The position numbers and the translations under genes are program-made. The notes under the pieces were generated by a model. It was not told the origin of the DNA. It searched no databases and was given only the letters and a program-made list of their open reading frames with translations. DNA of 64,000 nucleotides, taken from the NCBI GenBank assembly GCA_016758905.1, contig JAEPQZ010000001.1, positions 1,488,055 to 1,552,054 on the forward strand, read 5' to 3'. Numbering within the stretch: position 1 is the first letter of the stretch; every line of letters begins with the position of its first letter. The DNA comes from Umbelopsis isabellina (Eukaryota; Mucoromycota; Umbelopsidomycetes; Umbelopsidales; Umbelopsidaceae). Below, one piece after another: positions 49,612 to 62,469 of the stretch.

Positions 49612-49932
49612 TATTACAGCCTGTAAAAGAACAGGACGTTTGTAATATTGTATAACCCTGAAACTAGGTTTTGTAAATATAATGAACTAACCTATGTATA
49701 AAAAATAATAATAAAAAGATGGGTCGTCAAACCGGTACTCGAACTGGCTATTGGGACAATGATACGATGTCATTGTTCACAAAACATACATCCAACTGAT
49801 GGAGGATACAATAGTGCAAGCACGTTTTTAGCGACAAATGGAGTCTTATATTTTCTTTGATTCTTTTTTTTTTTAAAAAAACAGTTATTGTACAGAATAG
49901 ATGAAACACGAAATGGCATGGTGCTTGACGTT
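49612..49932. other. Convergent intergenic region with small hairpin
   Basis: 3' flanks of ERF2 and the Mediator-like gene. A perfect 7-bp hairpin (ACAATGA at 49756-49762, TCATTGT at 49770-49776, 7-nt loop) sits near the middle. No tRNA is formed around it. Confidence 0.5.
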
Positions 49933-50744
49933 TCAAAACAAATAGTCACCATCTCCATCTGTTCGACCCTCTCCTTCCTGCTTCACTCTGTCAGCATCTT
50001 CTCCTAGAATTATCACCCTTCGAAGTCGTTCTAGTCTTTCCTTCTGTACTTGCACCAATTCTTCAATATCTACATCTTCACCAGCTGGAGCAGTTGCAGA
50101 AACTGACTCGTTATTATTGTCATCCATGCTCGTGCTCCCAGACTCTTCCGGTACACCATTTCCTTCAGACATGAGCTCATCGGCTCCACTTTGTTCTTGC
50201 TGTTCCATACTTTGATTCTGGTCCTGCTGTATTTGTTGACTTTTTTGATGTTGTTGCTGTACCTTTTGATCCAACACCAATATCCGCCGGGATTGCTCCT
50301 ACAGTAACATTAATTACAGAGTAAAAAAGAACCCCCCATACGAAATGCGATGACTTACAAGGGTATAGTAGATCTGATCGCATATGGTTTCGAACTCTTC
50401 ACGCCGTGCTTCCAAGGTCTGTAAAAGATGTCGCGGTGTTTCTTGTGCCACGGCTTGTTCGTTTCTACAAAAGTGGCCAGGTTTTGTAAACCCAACTGAA
50501 AAAGCTGGCAGCCCAAGTGACCAAAACTTACCCTGAACGAACTTGAACTTGATGCAGTAGTATCTTGGCTGCTGCTTCCAGTAAATCCTACAATTAATCA
50601 ATTAGCCTGCATTGTACAAGTAGTGAATGTGCTTAATGAAGCAATGCAACAGATTCATACTCCATTGACGAGCTTGACTAAGGCAGCAACTTCGTTTTGT
50701 AATGGGCGCTGAACTTGCGCTTGAGACTGGAACCGTGCGGGCAT
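49933..50744 (-). CDS. Possible Mediator tail subunit (Med29-like)
   Basis: Four exons, about 200 residues: MPARFQSQAQVQRPLQNEVA, DLLEAAAKILLHQVQVR, NEQAVAQETPRHLLQTLEAR, EEFETICDQIYYTL joined to EQSRRILVLDQKVQQQ. A Gln-rich stretch (QQQHQKSQQIQQDQNQ) and an acidic Ser/Asn/Glu C-terminus follow, with a final coiled segment (LVQVQKERLERLRRVIILGE). The CDQIYYTLEQ-type segment after a short helical bundle recalls Med29-family Mediator subunits, which are small, helical and poorly conserved. The splice joins all preserve frame, so the gene is real; the product name is a pattern-based guess. Confidence 0.4.
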
Positions 50745-50877
50745 ACAGAAGTAGCGATCAAGAGAGAAAGACTGTGTATATCTTTAGCGTGCGGCAGCAA
50801 ACAAGCACAAATTAATTTCAAAATGACTGAATTTTTCGCTTTTATAATTGAACATATATCTTTTTAAAGCATTAACT

Positions 50878-53800
50878 TTATAAACCACCTCCATACATGC
50901 CACTAGGGCTTCCTTGCATGCCATACGGTGAAGCGCCAGTCATCATGGGGCTCTGCTGTGGCATCATACCGCCAGTGGGACCGGCAGTCAACATGAGAGG
51001 GTTTCCAAGAGGACCTCCAAGTACTGGCCCTGGTGCAGCTATAGGTAAAAAAAGATAGATTTATCAGACAACGCATTCTTTCACTGTATATAATTTCTAA
51101 TAAATTGGCACTTACGAGCATTTTCTTGATTCTCTGCCTTTTCCTTGAGTTCTTTAACCTCCTTGCTCAAGATATCAATCTTGGTAAATTGCTCACGCAT
51201 AGTGTTAATCATATAAGGCATTGAGAAATCGTTCAAGTTATGTCTCCATGAGAGCTCCATCACAACGTCGGGTCTCATAAGATCATAGCATGTGAAAAGC
51301 ATAGCAGCAAAGCATTCACGGTTACCAACTTCAACAAAGTATTGCAAAAGTTCCTCGGCCGTCTCAGTGTTCTTTGAGTCAGCAGCGGTTTGCATAGCAT
51401 CCTTGAAAAGTCGGTCTTGCTTTGAAAGTGTGATACTTTGTCTCCAGCGCTTGTTTCTCTTGTAGAGATGAGCAGCAATACGACGGAACTCCAATAGTTC
51501 ATGCTTCTCCAATTTTTGTGCCAAATCAATTGTGTCAATGTTATCAAAGTTATCGATTGAATCCCGAAGTCCCTCGTAATCTTCCTCTTCTATCAACAGC
51601 TCATTGAGAGCGTGGTTAACCGCCTTGTTGTTGACTTGCTGCACAGTAATAAGGTATGGTTTGATAAGTGGGATGTTGTCTGATTTCTCAAAGATCTGGA
51701 CAACACGAGTGTGATCAATCTTGGGTGTCAACGCAGCCAAAAGATCGGTCAACAAGAGAGGCTGCTCATTCAAGTAGAAACGCAATGCCCGGTAGTAAAG
51801 TTCATGGTTGGACACCTTGACTATGACATCTTTGAAAGCAGAGTGTTCCCATGCCTCAGGTGAATGCTCCATCATGGCTTGAGAAGCGTTATCGAATTCG
51901 TCATAATGGACGTAAAGGAAGACAAGTTCGCGCCAGAGATGAGCATTTTCGCATGATCGAATGACCTTTGGAATGTTGATACGAGACACGAACAACTTGA
52001 GATGTTCCATCATCTTTTCGGGAGCATACTTGGCATACAAGATAGCAAGCTCAGTGAACATACCCATGTGAGCACGCTCAAGTCCCAAACCAGCTTCAAG
52101 CAAGCTAATGAGTTCCTCAAAGTACCCATTAGCCTCATAAACCTTGATCAACTCCTCGAGTTCCTCAGCATGCACAACGATGTGGAGGCCACAGATTTGG
52201 GCAAGACGGAATTCTCGGTTCTTAATACAAGCAGCATTGACTTCCTTCCAAACCCTATGACAAGACACAATTAGGCTCACATAGAATTATATCAGAGCGC
52301 AATTCGAAATACCACTTACTTTGTATTGCTAGCTTTGCGAGCGCAATCAACGGCACCTTGATAGTCTCCAAGGTAAACAAGGGTGGTAGCTAAGCGAGCA
52401 TGGTTGGAGATGCTGCTGAACAGGATCTTTGCTGGTTCAAACATATGAGCATCGAAACATCGGTCACCAACTTGTTGGATTTGAGCAATGTTGGGTGAGG
52501 CAATGAATTCTTCGAGATCAGCCAAACGTTCAGTCTTGGCGTATGCGAACAGAAGTTCGGTTTCGATGAATGGCTCACGAGAGTGCTTGCGGGCCATTTG
52601 CAAGTAACGGACAAGGTCCTCATACTTGTCAGCACGCTGAGCATAGTTTGTGACTTCAACATAGTTGCTAGGGTCGTTGGCACGAATGTAAGAGTCTAGT
52701 ATAAAGCAAATTAGCAAGATACTCAGCATTCATTGCATTTCAAAGTAAAAGATTAGAGGGCATACCAATTGAATCCTTAACACGCATATCGTCGAGTTGG
52801 GCCTTGGCGAGTCTGCTCCAAACTTCAGGCTGATCACAGCGTTCAGCAAACTCATAAGCACGATCAATATTACCAACATTGTCAATCAAGACATTGATAG
52901 CACTGCTGTTGACATTGTACTTTTTGAAAATGGTGAAAGCTTCTTCGAACAAGTCAGCTCCAATACAAATGTTGGCAATATCAGGAGCATCATAGTTGTC
53001 GAGACGATCAATGTAGTCCATGACGCGTGTGTGATCAGCCTTGACAGCAGTCAAAATAAGCAAGTTTTGAAGGTTCTTGTTATCGCTGAATGCGGTGCCT
53101 TCGAGAACAATCTTCTCCAACAACTCAATGAGTTCATTTGGCAATTCAGCAGCCATAAATGCCTTGACAGTGATGGATACATCTTCGGGATCCGAGCATT
53201 CGGGAAGAGCAGTTCCAACAATTTGATCAATAAGTTGTCTGCGGTTAGCATTGCTTTCTTGCAAAACATGCTGCCACAAGGTGGTATCCCGTCGGTGGAC
53301 CAAGTAGCGAGCTTGATGCTTGAACATGGAGTTTTCGTTGGTGATGTTGATCAATTCATAGTCACATTGTCCCTTTTGGTAACAGATATAAGCGAGGTAT
53401 GGGTCTCTCTTTTCGCAGTATTTACCAATGAAACGAGGATCATAGTACTGAAAAAGGATGAATTAGTATGACTAGTATTACGATGCAATGCATCAGAGTA
53501 AACAACTTACTTCATTCTCCTTCAAGAATGGTTCTGGGTTATTGTTGGTATCAATGTAAATCTTGGCCAAGGCGTTATAAACGTCCTTGTCAGTGCTGCC
53601 ATCATTGACACGAATTTCAAGCCATGGCAAAAGAAGCTTGAGACGGTTTCGCTTTTCAACCTCTTCACAAAGTTGGTCAACAGGAAGAGAGCCGGTAACG
53701 GACATCAACAAGTTCTTGATAACATCTTCATCACATCCAACATCAAGCAATCCACCAATGACGGCAGGAGTACGAGATGGGTTTACCTTCTGCACATAGA

Positions 53801-56699
53801 TTTCAATGTACTTTTGCAAGTTGTTGTGATAAAGGTAAAGTACAAGATCGTGAACAAAGTCGAAACGATCGCACACAATAATAAGAGGAAGTTGATCGCT
53901 AAGCTTAGCTTCCTTGAGGAAGTTCTTGACCTTCTCGGCGTCATAGTAGTTGCTTTCACGGCAGATACGCTCAACTTCGCGAATGTTACCAGTTCGGCAA
54001 GCGGCTTGGATGTACTTGAAGTGGACAAGAGGATCTTGGCTCAAGTTGACAATGGCACCCAAGTAATAGTACAAACCTTCGTTGGTCTTATAGGTCTCAA
54101 ACAAGTCAATGAGATTGTGAGGTTGCAATTGCTCAGAATACTTTGTAGCGACTTGGACGACGACCTGCAAATTTTGACGCAAATTGGTGGCAAGCATTTC
54201 CTTCAAGCACTCGAGAGTTTGATCAACTGAAAGACGACCAAAGTAATCGACTGCCCATTCGAGGTTAAGGAGGTTGGTATGAGGCAAAATGCGCTTGATA
54301 TCGTGGATATCACTGTAATGCTCCAAAGCGCGTTGGTAAAGACCAGCCTTTTCACAAAGTCCTCCAATAAGGACACGATCATAATGTGTGAACATCTCGT
54401 TTCCGAGAATAGCGTCTGCTACTTGTGGAGCATGAACAAGGTTCATTTCGAGTAAGCGAGTTTGCAGAGCACCTTGATCGGGGTTGTTGTCCTTCAAAGC
54501 ATCCAACAAGAAAGAAGTGGCTTGTTGGATCATGTTTTGAGACATGAATACGTCAACAACTCTGTCCAAATCAACAAGGCTGCCATCTTCATCATTGGCA
54601 AGCATGGTTGCGAACTCTGCTCCCTTTTCAGGATCAGAGCGCATGATGTTCTGAAGGAGACCAACGTAATCGGGTTGGTAGCCGACCTTCTTCGCATAAA
54701 GAAGAATCTTGTTGTATTGGCGTAATTCGGCAAAGCACAGAACAACCTAATAGAAACAGCATGCTTTGTCAGTTTCGGTTACTTTACTGAATCACGTTTG
54801 TATTTAGGATCTTACCTTGTGGGGAACGTTGGCTCGCAAGTACACAGAAAGGGCCAAAGTGATATCATGTTGCTTGACAATATCACCCAATTCTTCACTG
54901 CACTCAAGCTTGTCTTCCTTGAGCCACTTCTCGAGGAGCTGCTTGCGGTTTTGCAACAGAACAGGCTTGGCCAATTCGATAGATTCAAAGCGGTTAAGCT
55001 CACCCTTCTCCAACAAGATACCAAAGTATTGAAGGATGGGAGTCAATTGTCCAGGAGCGACCTGGACATGCTTAAATCTTTCAATAGTCTCTGAGGTTCT
55101 GAGAATACCTCTTGGAGAGTTAGCAGCAACCTTTGCAGCTTCACCATAGGCGCCAGTCGCAAAGAGTTGATTGAAGCGCTGAATGTAGAGGTCGTCAGCA
55201 CCAGGCAAACCACCACGAGAAGCCAACTTGAAAGCCAACTCAGTATTGTTCAATGTGTTGATAATATATGGAATAACGTTGTTCTCATCGACACTGACAG
55301 AGAGAACCTATCGAATTGAAAGCAGAAGGAAACATAATTAGTGGTGTCATTTTTGAGTTCGTCGTAGTGTAAAGTTGTTTTAGGCTTACCTGACCCTTAC
55401 GGTTGACACCAATGATACCACTTGAGGCCTCATGCTCAGCAGTGACAAAAATGGTATCACCACTAATTCTGTTCATGTAAAGGCAAGTGCCAGACTCGAG
55501 GTCGTAAAGATGGATAAATCCGAGCTTGGTGACAATAAAGACGATTCCGTATTTATGGCTGATTTGCATACCGACGGGAAAGTCGGTGGTAGCTTCAGGA
55601 GGGAAGAAAACTTCAACAGCCTTCTTTTGGAAAGGAGGGTTTCCTTCGGCATGATCAACTTCAACGATTTGGAGCTACGCAAGAGATTACACAGCATGAG
55701 TTTTCTGCGCTCAAACAGTTTCGCTACGAATCATTGATTCACATTACCTTTGCGCCAGTGGCACCACGAACAGCAAAAGCAAAGAGTTTGGTTGGTGAGG
55801 CTGAGCCTTCCAGTCTAAGCTCAGCAAAGGCGGCAGCATGGCCTTCAATGTGCTGACTGATACCACGCTCCTTTGAATACAGCTGCATGGAACCAACTAC
55901 ACGGCCATCCTATAATTCAAATAGATATTAGGATCAAAGTTCACCAAATGACATGATGCACTATATGGAAATATATATAAATACACGAACCTGAGAAGAA
56001 ATGCCAATCAAGACCATCCATTTTCCATCAGAGTTAACACGGTAGTTGATAATTTGGCAACCAGACAAGTTTGCATTTCTATCAAAGATCTTATTGGGAG
56101 GAGATTCCCCTTCGACAGACCAGTGGTAAACGGCGGTACCAGTGACCATACCAATGGTTTTGATATCGATCCAATGCCAAAAGACAACATCTTCATGCAT
56201 AACATGAGACTTGAGCTTGGACTTCATCTCCAAGTTGAAGACTTGCAACTGACGGCCAGCTGTGACCCAAAAATAAGTATTCCGCAGTTTTTACACAGGC
56301 GCTTAGTTTGATAACACAAAAATGAAAAGAAAAGCGTACCTTTCAAGGCCATGACCTTGGAAGTGGGATTCATGATGACGGAGTCGGCAGAAATGGGGCG
56401 TCGAACTAGCTCATTGTTATTGGCCATGTCGATGATGACGACCTGGTTAGTTTCGTTGACCTTTTCGCGAACACAGATGAAACGGTCAGATTCCATCGTA
56501 AGAGTATTAAAGCTGATGCTAGCAGCATTAACGCCCAAGGACGTCAGCTATTACAGTAATAAAACAATGGTTATATTAGCATGCGTATAGATGTGAATTT
56601 CGATTGCAAATGGTTGGCTTTTGTGGGGAGCATTCAGCCAAGAGATGAGAATCATACCTGCGCATGCTCTTGGAATTTAATGGGGAGAGCCTCGGTCAT
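50878..56699 (-). CDS. CHC1: Clathrin heavy chain
   Basis: Coat protein of clathrin vesicles (endocytosis, trans-Golgi traffic), forming triskelia. The start [14 protein letters not shown] at 56699 is the canonical fungal/animal N-terminus. The seven-bladed propeller follows ([14 protein letters not shown]-type segment [48 protein letters not shown]), then the linker and heavy-chain repeats ([59 protein letters not shown] across an intron near 53460, [44 protein letters not shown]). It ends with the trimerisation helix ([18 protein letters not shown]) and a Gly/Pro/Met tail (SGMYGGGL). About eleven exons, roughly 1,680 residues, as expected. Exons are rich in preferred codons, consistent with high expression. 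The stop TAA is at 50880-50878. Confidence 0.97.
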
Positions 56700-56781
56700 T
56701 TTCCAGAACGAGATTCTCTAATTAAAAGTTGGAAATGTTAGCTATAATGCCTGCGACAACGTAAAGAAGCTATAGTACAAA

Positions 56782-57990
56782 TTAACCCACATTTGTTCGT
56801 AAGGGCAACAGACAGCTAAAGGCTCTTTCAGTAGCAGCTATCGGAATTGTAGACGCGATGCCCAACTTGATGACTTCATCGCACTGAGTTTCAAATCCTA
56901 TCCAAACATGAAGTGGACAAACTGCTGGAAATGTTAGATATACCATAATACAAAGCCTTTACTCCGTGTTTGACTGTCATGACAGCAATGTCCACTATTG
57001 GCATCTGATAGATGAGTTTAATTGATGTTTCTGTAAGCTTTTCAGCTCTTGGCTCTAGCCAAAACAACACACAGGTTAAAATTAGACTGTCAACAGGATA
57101 ACAGTCATATACTTTTTCTGGTAATTTTGGTATCTCAGGTACAGTTTGCGCCTCAAAGGAATATATCCAGATGAGCCACGTTTTTGACAAGGTAAATTGT
57201 AAATTCAATATGACGATCCTTAAATAAAATATCAGTATTGGCACCGATAGTTGATATATGAGCAGAGCTGCGGATGTGAACCCAACAGTGATTGCATTGA
57301 TGGCGCTTTGTATTGGTACCCAAGCCGGCGTTTATTGATAGCTGTATTTCATGACAGCATCAAAAGTTAACATTATCTCTATAGGCTAAGAAGCAAAGAC
57401 TAAAATGCAAGGGTATGTGCTATCTATCATGGTCATGATGAACATGCAAACCAAACCATAATGAGTAGGACTGGTTGCATCGGTTATCCCAAAGCATAGG
57501 GTCATCTATGCAAAAAAACTCGCTTTTGACCAAATCTGCAAAAGATAATGAGATCGACAGATATGAAATGTTCAGTACCTTGAATTGCCTGTTCGAAAGC
57601 AGCTCTAAGGCAGTCTTACATTCCATCTGTCAGCATATACAAGCATTTTCATAGCGTCCTGGAAATTCTGAACATCGTGTATGGATCGAACATTGCCTAA
57701 TTTTTGGTAAGCCGACTTGCTTTGTCGTCCAGCGTCTTTGAGAATACTTTTGAAATGTTCAACAGTGAACAAAACGGAAGTGAAATTTATTATATACATT
57801 TCCTAGAGTAAAAATAAAATCACTTACGTTAAGTAAAAATCACTACCGTGTTGCCAATGGCCAGCTCCCATCGGTCACTCAGATCTATGACTTTGCATGT
57901 GCAATACGCAGGTACATTGTGACATAGAGAATAAGTTGAACAGAGTCTGCTACGTATAGATGCCGCCCGAGGCGTATTTAGACTCAAAGA
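56782..57990 (-). pseudogene. Unresolved coding region, possibly broken gene
   Basis: On the minus strand several protein-like segments follow one another but cannot all be joined. A segment without ATG (about 57985-57850) contains AASIRSRLCSTYS and VIDLSDRWELAIGNT. Next comes MYIINFTSVLFTVEHFKSIL...DAMKMLVYADRW (57799-57610). Then a frame change with no intron of normal size (only a 31-nt candidate) leads into IQDLVKSEFFCIDDPMLWDN (to about 57430). A further segment holds VPEIPKLPEKVYD and LTETSIKLIYQMPIVDIAVM (about 57170-56940), and an intron joins YYG to FETQCDEVIKLG, ending at stop 56782. It lies 83 nt upstream of the clathrin start on the same strand. I recognise no family. Either a gene with odd splicing or a decaying one. 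Confidence 0.3.
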
Positions 57991-58878
57991 CTCTTAATTC
58001 AACAAACACAGGTTTACATTAGTCAGGGGAATATGTTGAAACCTACACAATTCAAATTAAGCAATTAGATCAAGTGGTTTCAACTCGGAGAAATATCAAG
58101 CATGCGAAGCTCATCCCACTTATGAGTAGGAAATAGTTTCATCGAGGAGGTCAGTGTCTAAATTATAGTGGAGTTGGAACCAAGCAGGATGCCAGCAAAA
58201 GTTGTATAGCAAAAAGCTTTGTCTAGCTGTGCACGGTCTCGGTATGACCTACTGGTACAAAAGGTGTTTGAGTTGTGTTAACAGCTACGTTCAAATTACT
58301 AAACTCACTACAATTGTACATGCAAGTGAAACATAGAGTATTCAATGCTACTTTTGCCTGATCAATGCTTTTAGCATTTACCGTTCATGCAAGAGATCAA
58401 GTCACAAATGTTAATATATCACATTGGTTACATACCAAATTTATTTTGCCACAAAATTTTAAATTTGTGGCAATGCTCAACAATTGAATTGACGACCACA
58501 TAAGTTGTTATAATGCTGACTAGAGAGCTGATAATATATCTAATGGCAAAACGACTATATTGCTAATTTGGGTCTGTTCAATGTTAAATGCAATAAATAA
58601 GCAATGGAACCTACTGTTGTCGATCAAACAGGTTAATTGGCGACAACTGTGTCCTGTGGAAGCCGATGTGCTGGAAAGATGTTGCCAAATGCAGAAACTG
58701 GCGGCAATACGCGAATGTCGTCGATCAAACAGGTACACCTGCTAATAGACGTGATTTTCGTGCGATAGATGTTTATACTTTATTTTATTTATCAATTATC
58801 TCTGTTAATTGCGGTATTCAACCTCTGTATTGTTGCCCCTAATATTTGTAAAAAACAAGAACAGGTTCTTGGTCTCTT
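57991..58878. other. Spacer with a 15-nt direct repeat
   Basis: No gene seen. GTCGATCAAACAGGT occurs at 58619-58633 and again at about 58721-58735, bracketing about 87 nt of otherwise unique sequence. Possible small insertion footprint or regulatory repeat. Confidence 0.4.
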
Positions 58879-61512
58879 TCAGCGCCGGGGTACATCACTA
58901 TAGTACATGCGTGCTTCGGAGACCGGATACATGCTAGACTGGTGTTGCTCCTGCTGAGGCTGCTGCGGTGGTCGATGATACTGCTGCGGCTGTTGTTGTG
59001 GCTGCGGCTGCTGACCTTGTTTAGATTGTACAGGGTGACCAGCAGGTCTGCCTTGATGAGGATACCGTCCGGATTCGTCATACCATTCGAGATTTCCACC
59101 AGGCATGTTCACGGCATGCTGGTGAGGCGCTGGAGGCGAAACTTGTTCTTCGTGTGGAGCTACAGTCCCATCTTGAGTAGGATGGGACATACTACCTTGC
59201 CGTCTACTCATGGAATACGGTTCTCGATACATCATATGTTCCTGGTCTTTCGACGGCTTGATATTTGAGTAATATGATTCGGCTGAGTGTCGAGATCGTT
59301 CAGCTTGTGGCCTTGGGCTGGATTGTTGTTGTGGTGAGTAGCGAGTGTAAGGAGATCCGCTCACACCTCTTATGGTGGATGGTCCAGGCATGGCGTATGT
59401 CTCGGGAGCACTCGATCTTCCCGAAGGAGGAAGCTGATAATTGTTGTAACGCGCTTGAAAGGGTATAAAGAGTCAGCCCCACGAAATTAAACATTTCATA
59501 TGACATTGTCCAAGTTTGAGAAGATGGTCTTACCTGCTCCGGCCGGGCCAGCCCGCCTTGCACCATACGTTGCATCCATTGGTTGATTGAGACCAATTGA
59601 GCCAGAGCTGGCAGGATAAAAAACATTGGTCATTTGAGTTGACGGAGAATCACCTCCACTATCCGAACTTGGATTTTCACGTTGATTCACATTCGAATCT
59701 TCAGAAAGGCGATGATACCAATTCTCGCTCGATTGTGGTGGTTGTTCACTTGGTGACATAATCCATTGAGGCTGAGGAGCGCCAGGTTGTGTTTGTTGCT
59801 GATGCTGATAACCAGGCGCACCCGGTCTATTTCGCGCTACCGAGGATGACATTGATTTGGATTGTGCTACGTTGTTATTTGAATAAGGGGGGTAAGGAGT
59901 AGGATAGCTTCGATTAGTTGGCGGCAAAACCATTTCGCTACCCAGTATGATGGGAGTTTGTCTGGAATTCACTGCCAATCTATCTATATTCTCAGGCTCT
60001 ACATTTGGAGAACTTGAATATGAGTCTGATTTCAATATTTTGGACGGCTGATTCATGTCGTTACTATTATTGTGCCAAGTATCTGCTGAAGAAACGCCTG
60101 AACTGATATTGGAGTGCATATGTGAACTATCATTTTCACCGTCCGACCAATTGTCGCTGTCGTCTTCATGGTTGAATGACCCTTTACGTGCTCGCTTACT
60201 ATAAACTTTGTTGGAAATATGCTGCCTGCCCGAGCTATCCGATTGTGATTCTTTTCGTTTAGACTGCTTTCGTCGCACTCGGATTTCCTTTCGGATTCGG
60301 AGTTTAAGCCCCTGATCAGCGAATGATCGGGACAGAAAAGTTGACTCCTCCATTCCAGGGAACCTGTTGGGGACACGCCAAAATGTTTAAAATAAGCTTT
60401 TTTTTCCCTCTTATATCCCACTTTGCTGATCAAGAAGCCATTCGTCGAAGCCCATAGAATAAAGAACAAACCCAATATAAGAACTCACCGTTTGGCAGAA
60501 TAAACAACAAATATATGAGTTATGATGGACTTGCAGTGGAAAACTTCTTTTCTAAAAACCCCATTTGTAGCCAAAAAAAGATTGAGTTTAGATGTGAATG
60601 TTTGGAATTGGGGGGGATCTTACAAAACATAAAATGGAAGATATGTTGCGTAATAATTAGCTTTACAACTTACCCAATGATTTCAAACAGACTCAGTTTC
60701 AATCTGTAGTTGCCCTCCATTCGGACTGATAAGTCAGGGAACACAAAAAAACCAGCATCTGCGTTATCTATATCTTTGAGATGATATAACGACGACACCA
60801 CTGATCCTGTTGTGCTTCTTGTTTTTCCATCTCGCAATAAATGAAGTTCTTCGTCGATATCAGCAGCCATCAAGGATGCATACATAAAATAATAAGGATT
60901 CTGTAGGTATGCACTGCGACTATAGAGTTAGTGGGATTGCCATGAGTAATTGACATAAAAAGGAAGGTGTGGAAAGGCAAAAAAGGTAAAACGGTTTGTA
61001 TAGGTTTCATAGGAAGTATCGTATGATATAAATACCTTCGCTCATGCCCACTTAGAGAAGGGTCAACGACCTTTAGCTGTACGATAGCTTTATTTTAAAA
61101 ATAAAATTGATTAGTACAGAGCTTTGAACCATTGTAATATTTGGCAATTACTCACGAGGAGGGTCGACTGGCCTTCGATCAGCTGTAGATTTTTGGCGGG
61201 TGTGGAAATCATAGAGAATTACATTAAATGGTCATCGACAAAAGGATCATCATCATCCGATGAGTGCACTCTAATCCTTACCCTTTTCTCCTATACCGCA
61301 CATACGGGATTGTTTGGGTTGCTGGCGTACCGACAATTGATAGTCACTAACATAAGAAGAAGCCAATGTGGTCGTGGTGGGTCGACTTAGTTAGCCAAAT
61401 GTGGTCTATATAACTAAATCAAACGAAACCGTCCCAATTTGACATACATTTCATGCCTATTTTCATGTCGCTGCTTGACTGACGCGAAATGGTAGGATAT
61501 TATGTCCTCCAT
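58879..61512 (-). CDS. Velvet-domain transcription regulator (VosA-like)
   Basis: Fungal regulator of spore maturation, development and secondary metabolism; velvet domains bind DNA and dimerise. Start [20 protein letters not shown] at 61512; intron 1 (GTATGT...TATGTTAG) joins to [20 protein letters not shown]. Then [90 protein letters not shown] and [20 protein letters not shown] form a complete velvet domain. It is followed by basic [18 protein letters not shown] (possible NLS). The remainder, over 400 residues, is disordered, Ser/Asn/Pro/Gln-rich, ending in Gln/Pro repeats ([20 protein letters not shown]). The [12 protein letters not shown] version of the motif fits VosA better than VelB. 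About seven exons. Confidence 0.92.
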
Positions 61513-62469
61513 TGTCCCAGCCGAATAGAATAAACAAGTATAAAATTCAGATTGTGGTTACAAGAGGAGGTGGGGGCCGATTAGAAAGGGTAAAAAAAGG
61601 TTTTGAGCCAAATTCAGGTTGCAAAAGGTCGAATTAGAGTTCCTGACAATGGGCTGATTCAAGTTTTAATAGTAACCCTTTAGCTATGATGCTGAAGCAA
61701 GAGAAAGCCAACTGAAGAGATGAGAGAAGTGTCGCAAACAAGTTAAACTTGAAAGGGGGTTGAAAATGGTTGTAGGCCTATCAGCAGCACCCAAACCAAA
61801 AAAATATGACTTGGAACTTTACCTAACAGCGTTTCAAGCCAGCGAGAAAAATTTTCCGTGTGAAATGATCACTGACTGACAAAATATTATTTCACAAAAA
61901 ACTGAAAACTATCCTTGTAAAACCCAATTAGTGACGAGCTAATGACGTGAAATTGACTAATACCATCCATCTTCCTTGCAACTTGCTAACGAATTGTAGT
62001 GTGTACGGTTACGTTCAAATCATATCCGCTGGTCTACCGGTCATTCAATCTATCCTAAAAAAGTGTTCTTTAAGTTTCCATTAATCCATCTCAGACCCCC
62101 ATTGACTGATCAACAACCGTTAGCAAGCTGATTTGGCCATCTAATTACATTGAAAATCTATTTTGTCATTGAGAGTTCATGGACATGTTTGGTTTATTTG
62201 GTATACGATCATAACTGTAAAACGTTTCGGAACCACCGGCCATTGCTTCAACGGGAGGACCTATCAGTTCGCCGATTGCTGCAAATCAAATTATTTCGTA
62301 CTCCGCGTGACGACATCAGCCATTCATCATTTCCTATACTTATCTACGACTATTGTCAAAAAGTAAAACGTCGCAGGATAGGTTTCAATGGTTAGTATTA
62401 CTAAATTGGACAAAGCGAGAAACATAGAATCAACTAAGTTTCCAATTCATTTTTCATGGCCGGTCACCA
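61513..62469. other. Spacer upstream of the velvet gene
   Basis: About 950 nt holding the velvet promoter and the 3' flank of the aminotransferase. Overlapping plus frames at 62150-62395 have no recognisable content. I see no other gene. Confidence 0.5.

Noticed and set aside
49728-49780. tRNA-like tail (TTCGAGT on the minus strand followed by a T run) next to a 7-bp hairpin
   Set aside because: The stem flanking TTCGAGT does not pair, and the hairpin loop lacks the conserved T before an anticodon.
53673-54230. 185-codon plus frame opposite clathrin heavy chain
   Set aside because: Antisense shadow of highly biased clathrin codons; no motif.
56782-56900. hAT transposase dimerisation end (IPIAATERAFSCL resembles the family's ERSFS segment)
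   Set aside because: The rest of the region shows no DDE or BED motifs; the match is too short to call.
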